Origin: Leptolyngbyaceae cyanobacterium CSU_1_3
GTDB taxonomy: Bacteria; Cyanobacteriota; Cyanobacteriia; Leptolyngbyales; Leptolyngbyaceae
Reading direction: 5' to 3'
Length of the DNA: 64,000 nt
Assembly: GCA_012034655.1 (NCBI GenBank)
Contig: JAAUOZ010000004.1
Coordinates: 1-64,000, forward strand
Positions 27,704 through 36,624 of the stretch are shown in pieces. The notes beneath the pieces were generated by a model. The model searched no databases. It was given only the letters and a program-made list of their open reading frames with translations, and was not told where the DNA came from. A program made the position numbers and the translations under genes. Position 1 is the first letter of the stretch; the number at the start of each line of letters is the position of its first letter.

Positions 27704-28672
27704 ATGAACAACAATCACACTGCACAGCTCAAAGAACTGATCCGCTATGCCACCCTTGCCCCCTCTAGCCACAACACCCAATGCTGGAAGTTTCGGTTAG
27801 ACGATCGAGCTATTTCAATCTTGCCAGATTTGTCTCGGCGTTGCCCTGTAGTCGATCCAGATGACCATCATCTTTATGTTTCCTTGGGATGCGCTGCCGA
27901 GAATCTCAGTCAGGCAGCTAAAGCACAGGGTCTCTCAGGGCAAATTACATTTAATGCCTCCGGTGACGGGGCGGTGCAAATTGTGCTTGAACCCTCACCA
28001 GCAATTGTAACTCCCCTGTTTGAAGCCATTCCGCACCGACAATGCACCCGTGCCGAATATGACGGCAAGCCACTTAGCCAGGAAGAAATTAAGCTACTAG
28101 AAACGATCGGGCAAGGGGATGGCGTGCGGGTCATGATGCTAACTGAACAATCTGAAATAGAAACAGTTCTGGATTTTGTGGTGCAGGGCAATACAGCACA
28201 GATTAACAACAATGCCTTTATGCGGGAGCTGAACGCCTGGATTCGCTTTAATGACCAGGAAGCCGCCCGGACTGGTGATGGATTGTCTAGTCGGACTACC
28301 GGAAATCCATCGATACCGCGCTGGCTAGGGAACCTGTTATTCAAATTATTAATTCGAGTGCAGCCGGAGAATAACAAAAATGCACGCTATATCCGCAGTT
28401 CCGCAGGCATTGCTGTCTTCGTCTCCGATGTTAATGACAAGGCTCATTGGATCGAAGTGGGTCGCTGTTACGAACGGTTTGCGCTCCAGGCTACTGCTCT
28501 GGGCATCCGCAATGCTTTTGTGAATCAGCCTGTTGAGGAAGCGAGTTTGCGACCTCATTTCGCGAGGGCTTTGGGATTGAAGTCTGGCAGACCTGATCTG
28601 GTGGTGCGTTTCGGGCGAGGATCGGAGATGCCAAAATCCTTCCGACGATCGCTGGAGGCGGTGATTGTTTAA
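27704..28672 (+). CDS. nitroreductase-family protein, Acg-like
   Basis: A flavin-fold protein of the nitroreductase superfamily. It has LIRYATLAPSSHNTQCWKF near the N-terminus (FMN-phosphate loop), SLGCAAENLSQAA, RQCTRAEYDGKPLS, and C-terminal FVNQPVEEASLRP...GLKSGRPDLVVRFGRG. These are the features of the Acg group first described in the mycobacterial DosR regulon, where members may store FMN. Length 322 is usual. It lies 192 bases after the acyltransferase on the same strand; its product or substrate is unknown. Confidence 0.82.
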   Translation: MNNNHTAQLKELIRYATLAPSSHNTQCWKFRLDDRAISILPDLSRRCPVVDPDDHHLYVSLGCAAENLSQAAKAQGLSGQITFNASGDGAVQIVLEPSPAIVTPLFEAIPHRQCTRAEYDGKPLSQEEIKLLETIGQGDGVRVMMLTEQSEIETVLDFVVQGNTAQINNNAFMRELNAWIRFNDQEAARTGDGLSSRTTGNPSIPRWLGNLLFKLLIRVQPENNKNARYIRSSAGIAVFVSDVNDKAHWIEVGRCYERFALQATALGIRNAFVNQPVEEASLRPHFARALGLKSGRPDLVVRFGRGSEMPKSFRRSLEAVIV

Positions 28673-29099
28673 GCTCGATCGCATGATTCAAGTGGCAAAA
28701 CCCGACAGCTATCGAGTTGAAACTTAATGTCGGCTTTTCTCAGTCCCAGAACAGTCGCTTTTTCGATTCATGGAATGGTGCACCCGCCAAAAGTTCGTTC
28801 TGCTTGGTATTCACCCCCAAATGGAATTTCGGTAAAATGCTTATCTTCTGTTTGGTCGCCCCAGCGCAGAATAGAACTCTTGAGCAACTTGCCTTGGAGA
28901 TCGATCCTAAGCATTAGCGTGATTGGCTCATTGTCAAATTTCAGACTGGCTTGAATCAGGTGTTTCAGAACTTCAGTCAGTCAAAAACGATCGGATTTGA
29001 ACATTCTTATCACAGCATTTAGCTTGTTTCTTCGTGCTTAAAGTTTTCTATCAATCAACGAGGAGCCACCAATCCTGTGCTGCACTAGAAACAGGAGCA
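28673..29099. other. intergenic region holding a decayed minus-strand gene
   Basis: Apart from the gene remnant listed at 28768-28965, the gap holds a region just before the flavoprotein gene where its promoter should lie. No repeats are evident. Confidence 0.4.
28768..28965 (-). pseudogene. C-terminal remnant of a DUF6544/DUF6920-like protein
   Basis: One minus-strand frame, without a start, reads LMLRIDLQGKLLKSSILRWGD, then IPFGGEYQAERTFGGCTIP before a stop. The pattern RWG...PFGG...R.F.G.TIP is typical of the C-terminal part of this conserved-hypothetical family. The rest of the gene is gone and the protein stops early. The family assignment is from memory of the motif. Confidence 0.45.
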
Positions 29100-30656
29100 A
29101 TGACAGCATCAACCACTGAAGAGATTACTATGTCAAATGCTGTAGATACGCGAAAAAACATCATCATTATTGGAGCAGGAATTGCAGGACTCGCAGCAGG
29201 ATGCTATGCCCAGATGAATGGCTATCAGACTGAAATTTTTGAGTTACATGATCAACCAGGCGGGCTTTGTACAGCTTGGCAACGCCAGGGCTATACCTTC
29301 GATGGTTGCCTCTACTATTTGTTCGGCTCTGGGCAGGGTCAGCCATTTCATCAGATGTGGGAAGAATTAGGAGCCGTACAAGGGCGAGAATTTGTCCATC
29401 ATGATGAATTTATGCGAGTGGTGGCATCGGATGGGAAAACACTCGTTGTTTATAGCAATCTGGATCGACTCGAAGCACACCTCAAAGCGCTATCTCCGAT
29501 CGATAGTCTACTAATTGAAGAGTTCTGCGATGGACTTCGTGCGTTTACTCGATTTGATATGTCCCTGCTCTATCAAAAACCCCGATCGCTCATGAGCATC
29601 AAAGACTGGATGCAGATCGGCCGGAAATTACTCCCATTCGTTGCTCCATTAGCGAATTGGGGATCAATTTCTGCGGAAGACTTTGCAAACGAGTTCCAAG
29701 ATCCGTTTCTCCGGCGTGCAATTCCGCAGATGTTCTCTTGGAGCAAGATTCCGGTCATGGTGGGAATGTCACTGATTGCTTATGCACATAATCAAAATGC
29801 AGGAGTTCCGATCGGCGGATCACTTGAATTTGCAAAAGCGATCGCACAGCGTTATCTCGATTTGGGAGGAAAAATTCACTACAATGCTCAAGTTGAGAAA
29901 ATTCTAGTCCAGAATCATCAAGCGATTGGCGTTCGACTGTATCGCAACGATGAATATTACGCAGATCGAGTCATCGCAGCTTGTGATGGGCGCGGAGTTA
30001 TCTTTGATTTGCTACGAGATTACTCTGTGGATCATTCCTTGCATCAGCTTTATGACGGTCATTTGCCTGTGCATTCACAGCTTCAAGTCTCACTAGGAGT
30101 CAACCGCGATTTCACTCATCAGCCGCACTGGGTCACTTATTTACTCGATCAACCGATGACGATCGCGGGCGAAACTCATTCTGAAATTAGCGTTAAACAC
30201 TACTGCTCCGATCGCTCTCTAGCACCTCCAGGGAAATCAGTTCTGACCGTGATGTTAACGACATCTTATGACTATTGGCAGCGGATTTATGGGCGATCGC
30301 TTTACCACCATGAAGAAACTCAAGAAGCAAGCCTTCTAATCGGGCAGCTAGAACAGTTTTATCCTGGGATCAAATCAGAAATTGAAGCGGTTGATGTTGC
30401 TACTCCGCTAACCTATGAGCGATATACAGGCAATTGGCAGGGATCAAGCTGTGGTTGGCTTTTGACTAAACAAACATTGCCGCTTCTCATCAAAGGCATT
30501 CCGAAAACCATTTCAGGATTGCATCGGTTCTACATGATTGGTCAGTGGGCTGAACCTGGCGGAGGAGTGCCGATCGTTGCTATGTCAGGACGAACGATCC
30601 TCCAGCAAATTTGCCATGAGGATCGTAAGGTCTTTAGAGCATCATTTCCTTGTTAG
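29100..30656 (+). CDS. FAD-dependent oxidoreductase, phytoene desaturase/carotenoid isomerase-like
   Basis: A flavoprotein of the CrtI/CRTISO amine-oxidase fold. The FAD-binding motif IIIGAGIAGLAAG is near the N-terminus, followed by EIFELHDQPGGLC. The closing FAD motif is FYMIGQWAEPGGGVPIVAMSGR near the C-terminus. Length (about 518) matches carotenoid desaturases, but the substrate is not clear; retinol-saturase-like proteins look similar. Possible starts are the ATG at 29100 (after AGGAG) or 29130; the first aligned residues suit either. It converges with the DUF305-like gene, with which it overlaps by 4 bases. Confidence 0.8.
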   Translation: MTASTTEEITMSNAVDTRKNIIIIGAGIAGLAAGCYAQMNGYQTEIFELHDQPGGLCTAWQRQGYTFDGCLYYLFGSGQGQPFHQMWEELGAVQGREFVHHDEFMRVVASDGKTLVVYSNLDRLEAHLKALSPIDSLLIEEFCDGLRAFTRFDMSLLYQKPRSLMSIKDWMQIGRKLLPFVAPLANWGSISAEDFANEFQDPFLRRAIPQMFSWSKIPVMVGMSLIAYAHNQNAGVPIGGSLEFAKAIAQRYLDLGGKIHYNAQVEKILVQNHQAIGVRLYRNDEYYADRVIAACDGRGVIFDLLRDYSVDHSLHQLYDGHLPVHSQLQVSLGVNRDFTHQPHWVTYLLDQPMTIAGETHSEISVKHYCSDRSLAPPGKSVLTVMLTTSYDYWQRIYGRSLYHHEETQEASLLIGQLEQFYPGIKSEIEAVDVATPLTYERYTGNWQGSSCGWLLTKQTLPLLIKGIPKTISGLHRFYMIGQWAEPGGGVPIVAMSGRTILQQICHEDRKVFRASFPC

Positions 30657-31459
30657 AGTGAGGGTTTCATGGGCTTTACCCCAGGAGAAGGACTCGCTGA
30701 CTTGCTCAATGGATGAGAGACAGGTTTGAGATCTGCTAGTGCATCATGCAGGCTCTTCATTTCCATCCCTTGTTTTTCGATGATGTCCTTTGCCAAAGCT
30801 CTAATTTCAGGGTTTTGAGCATTATCTACAACAAGAAAGGCAAGTTTGACAGCCATTCGCTCGTTTTGAATCATTTCACGTAGAAATGCTCGATTTGTAT
30901 CCTCGTCAAGCTGTAGCTGAACTAAATCTACTTCTAGACGGCTCGAATCAGCTTCGATGCTGTACCAATTTTTGTAAAGCTTATCCAATCCTTCCACCTT
31001 ATTTCCTACGCCCTTCAGAGCATATTTCACGGTGATAGGGTTTCCTTGAGCGTCTTTTACAATCTTGCCCTGATCATCTCTTTTAAAGGTTTCGATCTGA
31101 ATCCGTTCTTGAGTGTTTAAGACAGCTTGTGCTAATTGTTTAACTTGCAAGTCAGATTGTTTATAATCGATAACCTGTTGAGCAATTGCAGTCAGATTCC
31201 TCTCGTATGGAAGTAACAGTTCTAGAAACTGCATATCGGGTCTAGCACTCTCATCTCGTGATAGCTCAATTCGATCGGTGTGCCAAAACGTCGGATCAAA
31301 TTTCCAAAATGATGTTTCTCTAGCATTATAGCGAGCAAAAACGAAAGTCAGAGCGCCTCCTATAACGACTCCAGCAACACCATATCCAATCGCTTTAAAG
31401 TTTCGCTGTTTCTTTGGTTTGGGATCAGAATTTTGAGGGACATTAACATTTTGAGACAT
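30653..31459 (-). CDS. membrane-anchored DUF305-like protein lacking the metal histidines
   Basis: One N-terminal membrane anchor (AIGYGVAGVVIGGALTFVFA) is followed by an extracytoplasmic helical domain. It parallels the DUF305 gene at 33681-34397: FLELLLPYERNLTAIAQQV and FLREMIQNERMAVKLAFLVVDNAQNPEIRALAKDIIEKQ align with that protein's MIPHHEDAVAMAD and MIPHHRMAVMMGQ segments. The paired histidines of MIPHH are replaced by PYER and QNER, so any metal-binding role is probably lost. The ATG at 31459 has an AGGTG ribosome site. It ends an apparent minus-strand operon with the pentapeptide and CBS genes. Confidence 0.6.
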   Translation of the reverse strand: MSQNVNVPQNSDPKPKKQRNFKAIGYGVAGVVIGGALTFVFARYNARETSFWKFDPTFWHTDRIELSRDESARPDMQFLELLLPYERNLTAIAQQVIDYKQSDLQVKQLAQAVLNTQERIQIETFKRDDQGKIVKDAQGNPITVKYALKGVGNKVEGLDKLYKNWYSIEADSSRLEVDLVQLQLDEDTNRAFLREMIQNERMAVKLAFLVVDNAQNPEIRALAKDIIEKQGMEMKSLHDALADLKPVSHPLSKSASPSPGVKPMKPSL

Positions 31460-31499
31460 AGATAGCACCTCACTAATCAGTAAATTCAAAATAGAGTCG

Positions 31500-32363
31500 T
31501 TACTTCTCCAAGGTTGTGCGATCGAGATTCTCGTCAATCACCGTTGCACCTTTGAGAATTGCACCACTAAAATTTGCATCAAGGTCAGTTCCCGTCAAGT
31601 CTGCATCAGCTAGATTTGCGCTGCTAAAATTTGCATCAGTCAACTTCGCGTGAGCTAAATTTGCCCCAGTCAGATTTGCGTGTTGCAGATTCGCTCCGCT
31701 CAGGTCTGCATTGATGAGAAAAGCTCTACTCAAATTTGCCTCGCTCAGATTCGCACCTGCAAGATTTGCATGGCTTAAATCAGCAGCCGTTAAGTTTGCT
31801 TTTCTGAGATCACTGCCTGCTAAATTTGCTTGACCCAGATCCGCTTCTCGCAAAGTTGTCTCCGCTAAATCAACTTGCTCTAAGTCAGCGTGGCTCAAGT
31901 TGATTTCTAAAAGATTTGCTCCTTTGAAAGTTGCCCCGCGCAATTCAGCTTGATTTAGATTTGCTTCAACTAGGATTGCCTGAGTCAAATCTGCACCACT
32001 TAAGTCTGCGTGACTGAGATTCGCTCCTGTCAGATTTGCACTGTTGAAGTTTGTCGCACTCAGATCTGCACTTAACAGATTTGCTCCTTGTAATTGACTA
32101 TGAGCAAAGTCAGCCCTGTAAAGGTGTGCGCTACTGAGATTGGCATCGGTTAATGTGGCATACCGGAAATCTGCTTCAATCAAATCTGCTCCGCAAAGCT
32201 GTGCGCGATCGAGATTCACCTCCCGCAAATTTCCGCTTCTAAATACAAGACCCTGTAATGAAGCTTGGGACAGATTAGGCTTAAAGTCAGGATATTGATA
32301 TCTCCAAGCATTCCAGTCTTCCACACTTTGCTTCATCAGTGCTAGCAATTGTTCGGTAGCCAT
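31500..32363 (-). CDS. pentapeptide-repeat protein
   Basis: From about residue 30 the product is an almost unbroken run of A(D/N)LXX pentapeptides (about 45 copies), which fold into a right-handed quadrilateral beta-helix. The N-terminal 30 residues are helical (LLALMKQSVEDWNAWRYQYPDF). Such proteins are abundant in cyanobacteria; most have unknown function and some mimic DNA. The second of two adjacent ATGs (32363) is preferred because AGGAGG sits 7 bases before it. It is flanked by the CBS gene (50 bases upstream) and the DUF305-like gene (40 bases downstream). Confidence 0.9.
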   Translation of the reverse strand: MATEQLLALMKQSVEDWNAWRYQYPDFKPNLSQASLQGLVFRSGNLREVNLDRAQLCGADLIEADFRYATLTDANLSSAHLYRADFAHSQLQGANLLSADLSATNFNSANLTGANLSHADLSGADLTQAILVEANLNQAELRGATFKGANLLEINLSHADLEQVDLAETTLREADLGQANLAGSDLRKANLTAADLSHANLAGANLSEANLSRAFLINADLSGANLQHANLTGANLAHAKLTDANFSSANLADADLTGTDLDANFSGAILKGATVIDENLDRTTLEK

Positions 32364-32413
32364 CATGATGCCTCCTGAATTTTGTCGATCGCGAATCAAA
32401 GCTCTAGCTTCAG

Positions 32414-33031
32414 CTATCCTCCACACAAGTTGGCGTAGAATTCTGAGTCAGAGCCTTGGGGAAACTCCTCACAATATTCTTCAAAAGTGCGTTTGAGTAG
32501 TGGGTCAATGTTCTGCTCTATCAATTCAGATTGCAATGCTTCTACTGTTTTCCAAGCAGCGATGCAGGTGGGCGATCGCGATCCTTGTTCTGTACAAATT
32601 TGATTGGCTTGCTGACGAGCTTGATTGAGTTCTTCTTCTAAATGAGGTTGGGCAATTGCTGGATGATGTCTCAAGAGATCAGAAACCGAGATCATGCCAA
32701 GTAGCTTGCCTTGAATCACAGGCGCTCTCAGTAATCGATATTTTGCAAATAGATGTGCTACGTCTTCAACGGTCGCTGATGGGCTGACGACAATGCAAGG
32801 TTTAGTCATGACATCGCTAACTAAGACGGTTTCTGGAGGTTTTCCTTGGGCGACGACCTTGTACAGGACATCTGTTTCTGTAAGAATGCCATAATCATCT
32901 TGATCGTTTTGTCGATCGACAATTAGCGATCGACAAGCTCTATCTTTCATCACTTGCACTGCTTCTGCAACTGTTGCTGACCCGCGAATTCTAGCAGTGT
33001 TTGGGTTCATCATATCAATAGCACGTAGCAT
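32414..33031 (-). CDS. CBS-domain-pair protein
   Basis: Two tandem CBS domains (about residues 5-65 and 75-130: SATVAEAVQVMKDRACRSLIV and PSATVEDVAHLFAKYRLLRAPVI) form an adenine-nucleotide-binding Bateman module, followed by a C-terminal 70-residue helical tail with several cysteines. It probably senses cellular energy state, as does Hrp1 of the mycobacterial dormancy regulon. The ATG at 33031 has an excellent AAGGAGG site. It leads a minus-strand operon with pentapeptide and DUF305-like genes. A perfect TTCCTCA direct-repeat site lies about 300 bases upstream. Confidence 0.88.
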   Translation of the reverse strand: MLRAIDMMNPNTARIRGSATVAEAVQVMKDRACRSLIVDRQNDQDDYGILTETDVLYKVVAQGKPPETVLVSDVMTKPCIVVSPSATVEDVAHLFAKYRLLRAPVIQGKLLGMISVSDLLRHHPAIAQPHLEEELNQARQQANQICTEQGSRSPTCIAAWKTVEALQSELIEQNIDPLLKRTFEEYCEEFPQGSDSEFYANLCGG

Positions 33032-33329
33032 AGATTCCTCCTTGGCCGTCTCATCTTCAAGCTGTAAGTTATGCTGCAATATCTTTGGATAATTTCATGA
33101 CAACTTTAGTGTTCTAACGATCTGCAAAATTTGGCATTTCTGTTCGACAGGAACGACAGAGCCGATACAGTATGCCTTGGCAAATATAACGGAGCAGCAG
33201 ATTAGAACAACAGGGGCAAGTAGACATTGTTCTGGACTCCTAAGCGATTGCTCGCACCTCTATCTTTGCTGTGATGAATCGATGACAGCAACCTTATGGG
33301 ACTACAGGATAGAGATTAATCCTAAAATT

Positions 33330-33347
33330 TGAGGAACTTGTGAGGAA
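33330..33347 (-). promoter_or_regulatory. TTCCTCA-CAAG-TTCCTCA direct repeat upstream of the CBS operon
   Basis: Read on the minus strand this is a perfect copy of the shared motif, two TTCCTCA units with an 11-base period. It lies about 300 bases upstream of the CBS start, further than at the other promoters. See the first finding for the whole set. Confidence 0.65.
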
Positions 33348-33368
33348 CTCTATTTTTCAGACAATTCT

Positions 33369-33398
33369 GCAATATTTAGAGATGCAATATTTAGAGAT
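33369..33398. repeat. tandem 15-mer GCAATATTTAGAGAT x2
   Basis: Two exact adjacent copies, AT-rich, lie between the DUF305 gene and the CBS operon. No known function. Confidence 0.5.
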
Positions 33399-33455
33399 GC
33401 ATCGAATTTGAAAGCTATTAAGATGTTGAGTGAACAAAACAAGGATATCATCAAC

Positions 33456-33475
33456 CATCACATCACATCACATCA
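33456..33475. repeat. (CATCA)4 microsatellite
   Basis: Four perfect 5-base units are followed by degenerate copies (cacca, cattacat). It is non-coding and could vary by slippage. Confidence 0.6.
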
Positions 33476-33680
33476 CACCACATTACATCTGAGGATGCCC
33501 TGAGTTGGTTTGCACACTGTGGCTTACTCAGAAGAGGAGGAGAACGATCGTAGCGCCGTTTCTATGTCATCCTGAGCGATCGTAACCAAGGTCTCTGAGG
33601 CTTCAGCAGGCAAACTCGCTGTCGCTTTGGGCGGCCTTCTACGGTTATTCGTTCTAGAATCTTTCTCATATCTATGATCT

Positions 33681-34397
33681 TCAGGATGGATACCAAGCTT
33701 GATACCACTGCTGCATTTGATTAATCTCTGCCGTTTGTGTTTTAATAATCGACTCCGCCAGATTCCGAATTTCAGGATGCTGACTGTTCGTGAGAACCAT
33801 TTGCCCCATCATCACTGCCATGCGGTGGTGAGGAATCATTTCTTCGATGAAGGCTCGATCGAAGTCGGTCGCATTTTGTAGTGCCGTCAGATCTGTTCGC
33901 ATCCTCATCATGCCCCTGTGTCCCCTGCCCATGCCAGAAGTACCAGGCTTTCGAGCAGACGAATTCCAACTACGGTTCATGCCCATTCCGGGCTGCCACT
34001 CAGGAACCTCTGTCCCGTACCATTGCTTGTACCACGTTTGCATGTCCTGAATTTCTCGCGTTTGGGCAGCTTTAATCGATCGCGCTAACGTCTTAAGCTC
34101 AGAATGCTGGGCGCGGTTCAACGCCAAGTCAGCCATTGCCACCGCGTCTTCATGATGCGGAATCATCATCACAATGAAGTGTTGATCTGTCTGCCCCCGC
34201 ATTCCTGGCTTGAAAGGAACTGACGCGGAAGTATTGGGAACAGTCGTTGAGTTAGGAAGAGTGGCGGTCTGGGGTGAATCCGTGCTTTTGGAGGTAGAAA
34301 TTGGAGCGGTTGGTTTAGCGGTGAGCAAAATCAAGGCAGTAATGATGCCGCCTGCGAGGAGACCTGCAAGGCTGTAAACAATCGGTTGACGAGTCAT
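33681..34397 (-). CDS. DUF305 protein with two MIPHH modules
   Basis: An extracytoplasmic four-helix ferritin-like protein anchored by an N-terminal segment (SLAGLLAGGIITALILLTA). Two homologous DUF305 halves are seen: HFIVMMIPHHEDAVAMADLAL...ELKTLARSIKAAQTREIQDMQTWY, and FIEEMIPHHRMAVMMGQMVL...EIRNLAESIIKTQTAEINQMQQWY. The His pairs suggest metal (copper or iron) binding or storage. A low-complexity Met/Arg linker (GMGMNRS, GMGRGHRGMMRMRT) separates them. AGGAGG precedes the ATG. Two direct-repeat sites lie 190-270 bases upstream. Confidence 0.85.
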   Translation of the reverse strand: MTRQPIVYSLAGLLAGGIITALILLTAKPTAPISTSKSTDSPQTATLPNSTTVPNTSASVPFKPGMRGQTDQHFIVMMIPHHEDAVAMADLALNRAQHSELKTLARSIKAAQTREIQDMQTWYKQWYGTEVPEWQPGMGMNRSWNSSARKPGTSGMGRGHRGMMRMRTDLTALQNATDFDRAFIEEMIPHHRMAVMMGQMVLTNSQHPEIRNLAESIIKTQTAEINQMQQWYQAWYPS

Positions 34398-34584
34398 AAA
34401 AGTTCCTCCTGTTAGACGAGGACAATGAAGCGAATTTTAGAGTTAAGGCATCAGCAGAGGATGAGGCGGTACGATCGCTGGATGTCCTACTCTCAGATTA
34501 GCTGATAATTTGAGCGATGTATGCAATATCTCGCAGGATTACGAAACTGTGTCTTCATATTGCAGAAATTCATCCTTTCAAGGT

Positions 34585-34602
34585 TTCCTCGTAAGTTCCT
34601 TA
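34585..34602 (+). promoter_or_regulatory. degenerate TTCCTC(G)-TAAG-TTCCT(T)A direct repeat
   Basis: This differs from the consensus at three positions but keeps the 11-base period. It lies 52 bases from a better copy (34654-34671), so the divergent region may bind several regulator dimers. Confidence 0.45.
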
Positions 34603-34653
34603 GATTTGGAAAGTAGTCTTTCTTGTGTTGTCCGCTTCCAGAGTTTCCAGTAT

Positions 34654-34671
34654 CGCCTCACAAGTTCCTCA
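34654..34671 (+). promoter_or_regulatory. (CG)CCTCA-CAAG-TTCCTCA direct repeat
   Basis: A near-perfect copy of the shared motif, 56 bases before the secreted-protein start and 257 bases upstream of the DUF305 start. Confidence 0.65.
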
Positions 34672-34727
34672 AACAATTGTTCTATAACCAAAATTGAGTC
34701 GTCGATCGCATCTGAGGAGTTGAGACG

Positions 34728-35273
34728 ATGCTCCATAGATTGTTCAAACTTGCTTTCGTATTGGTGTCCTGGATTGTAGAGTTCTCAACACTTCATTCTC
34801 TTCATGCACAATCTGCTAGGTTGTCTAGCTTGAGCAATGGAAATCACCAAATATGCAGTCAACCGCCGCCTCGCGACTGGCAGCAAGGAGCAGGGGTTTG
34901 TTTGGTATTTAGGAAACAAAACAACCGCATTGAGGGCTACTATGGCTATCCGCATTCGGATGCGTTTGTGTGCCTGCGTGGAGTGATTAACGGAACACAA
35001 ATAGTTGGACAAGGTTATCTCGTTTCTTGGGAAGGCAGTCGCTGGGACACTTTTCCAAATAAACCGTTCTTTTGGGATGGTGAAAAGCAACTCCAGTTAG
35101 CGCAAGGCAAACGAATTCGGAGCCACCCGCCAAGTCAAGATTGGATTTTGTTTCAAAAAGCGACCTTAAATTTTCAGTCATTCTACCTTTATCAAAAGCC
35201 TCAAATGACTTCACCCAAACAATTGTGTGATTGGCGTTTTGAAAAAAAGAATAACCTGATGTTCACAGCTTGA
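34728..35273 (+). CDS. secreted hypothetical protein
   Basis: The first 28 residues form a signal peptide (LFKLAFVLVSWIVEFSTLHSLHAQS, with cleavage likely after HAQ). The mature domain has PPPRDWQQGAGVCLVFRK, IEGYYGYPHSDAFVCLRG and later CDWRF, a small beta-rich domain with cysteines that may pair. I recognise similar cyanobacterial hypothetical proteins but no defined family. It sits just downstream of a direct-repeat regulatory site, so it probably belongs to the fermentation/hypoxia regulon. Confidence 0.55.
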   Translation: MLHRLFKLAFVLVSWIVEFSTLHSLHAQSARLSSLSNGNHQICSQPPPRDWQQGAGVCLVFRKQNNRIEGYYGYPHSDAFVCLRGVINGTQIVGQGYLVSWEGSRWDTFPNKPFFWDGEKQLQLAQGKRIRSHPPSQDWILFQKATLNFQSFYLYQKPQMTSPKQLCDWRFEKKNNLMFTA

Positions 35274-35299
35274 GTAGAACCATACGACGCTACATCCAC

Positions 35300-36613
35300 C
35301 TATCTGGATCGTTCTTCTGGGAGAGCCTCGGTATTGTAGAGCATCGCATCGGTGCGACAGCCTCGATAAGCTAGGATGTAAAGCTCCTTGAGGTCGCGAA
35401 TGAGCGGATAGCGAGGATTAGCCCCTGTACACTGATCATCGAAGGCTTGATCTGCCATCGCCTCGACTTGTTCATAGAATTGCTTGTCATCTTCAGAAAG
35501 CGTTTCTCTAATAGTCTGTGGAATGTCAAGCTGACGCTTGAGATCTTCGATCGCTTCTACTAACTTCTCGATTTTCTCTGATTCACTGTTACCTCCTAAG
35601 CGCAAGTAATCGGCAATTTGAGCATAGCGCCATTTTGCGTTGGGATATTTGTATTGTGGAAAGATCGCTTGCTTAAACGGAATATCAGTGGCGTTGTAAC
35701 GGATGACGTGAGAAATTAACAATGCATTCGCTAATCCATGCGGAACATGAAACGTTGAGCCAAGTTTATGGGCGAGGGAATGACAAACTCCCAGAAATGC
35801 GTTGCCAAACGCCATACCCGCGATCGTTGCTGCATAGTGGACTTTCTCCCGCGCTTTCGGATTGTTTGCACCTTCTTGATAAGCAGCAGGTAAGTATTTC
35901 ATCAACAGCCGAATTGCTTCGAGCGCTAGTCCATTCGTGAATTCAGATGCGAACACGGAGACGTAAGCTTCAAGGGCATGAGTGAGTGCGTCAATTCCGC
36001 CATAAGCAGTCAGCTTTCTAGGCAAGTTCATGACTAGTTCGGGATCAACGATCGCCATATTGGGCGTGAGGGCATAGTCTGCAAGCGGATACTTGATTCC
36101 ACTGTGTTCATCGGTGACAACGGCAAATGGAGTCACCTCCGAACCTGTGCCGGATGTCGTTGGAATCGCTACCATATAGGCTTTCTGTCCAAGTGGCTGC
36201 ACTTCGTAGACTCGCTTGCGAATATCCATAAATCGCGTGGCTAGCCCTTCAAAATCAGTGTTTGGCTGTTCATACATCAGCCACATGACTTTAGCTGCAT
36301 CCATCGGAGAACCGCCCCCGATCGCAATGATCACATCCGGGTTAAACAGATTGATTTCTGCCAGTCCTCTCTGAACCGTTGCTAAGGAAGGTTCCGGTTC
36401 AACATCAAAGAAAATCTGGTGCGTGATGCCAATTTCGTCGAGCACCTCAGTCACTGGCTCTGTGATTCCTAAATCAAACAGAGGCTTATCAGTGACGATG
36501 AATGCCCGTTGTTTGCCAATCAGTTCTTTCAACGCAAACGGCAAGCAACCATAGCGGAAATAAACCTTGGGTGGAATCCGAAACCAGAGCATATTTTCTC
36601 GTCGCTCTGACAC
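35300..36613 (-). CDS. adhE: AdhE C-terminal half: iron-dependent alcohol dehydrogenase
   Basis: This half reduces acetaldehyde to ethanol with NADH. It has the nucleotide motif GGGSPMDAAK and the iron ligands in LTHALEAYVS and the HSLAHKLGS...VPHGLANA segments. The open frame begins at a GTG within the typical AdhE linker (VSERRENMLWFRIPPKVYF). Upstream codons in the same frame (LNIKT) continue that linker, showing that this is the second domain of a bifunctional AdhE cut from the first by a one-base deletion near 36628-36630. It could still be expressed from the GTG as a separate enzyme. Confidence 0.85.
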   Translation of the reverse strand: MSERRENMLWFRIPPKVYFRYGCLPFALKELIGKQRAFIVTDKPLFDLGITEPVTEVLDEIGITHQIFFDVEPEPSLATVQRGLAEINLFNPDVIIAIGGGSPMDAAKVMWLMYEQPNTDFEGLATRFMDIRKRVYEVQPLGQKAYMVAIPTTSGTGSEVTPFAVVTDEHSGIKYPLADYALTPNMAIVDPELVMNLPRKLTAYGGIDALTHALEAYVSVFASEFTNGLALEAIRLLMKYLPAAYQEGANNPKAREKVHYAATIAGMAFGNAFLGVCHSLAHKLGSTFHVPHGLANALLISHVIRYNATDIPFKQAIFPQYKYPNAKWRYAQIADYLRLGGNSESEKIEKLVEAIEDLKRQLDIPQTIRETLSEDDKQFYEQVEAMADQAFDDQCTGANPRYPLIRDLKELYILAYRGCRTDAMLYNTEALPEERSR

Positions 36614-36624
36614 GGTTTTGATGT

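Larger units (their letters stand above)
33032..33680. other. intergenic region with operator-like site and tandem repeats
   Basis: This region carries the direct-repeat regulatory site at 33330-33347, an exact 15-mer tandem duplication (33369-33398) and a (CATCA)4 microsatellite (33456-33475). No gene is apparent. The long leader suggests a promoter well upstream of the CBS gene. Confidence 0.5.
34398..34727. other. divergent promoter region with two direct-repeat sites
   Basis: This 330-base gap between the DUF305 gene (minus) and a secreted protein (plus) contains two copies of the shared regulatory repeat, listed separately. I see no gene in it. Confidence 0.5.

Noticed and set aside
28717-28917. 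Plus-strand frames in the 28.7-28.95 kb gap
   Set aside because: They are shadows of the minus-strand DUF6544/6920-like remnant.
33456-33487. CATCA repeats considered as part of a CRISPR array
   Set aside because: Units are 5 bases with no spacers; a microsatellite.
34510-34779. 89-codon plus-strand frame upstream of the secreted protein
   Set aside because: It runs through both direct-repeat sites and has no domain; the secreted-protein frame with a signal peptide is clearly better.
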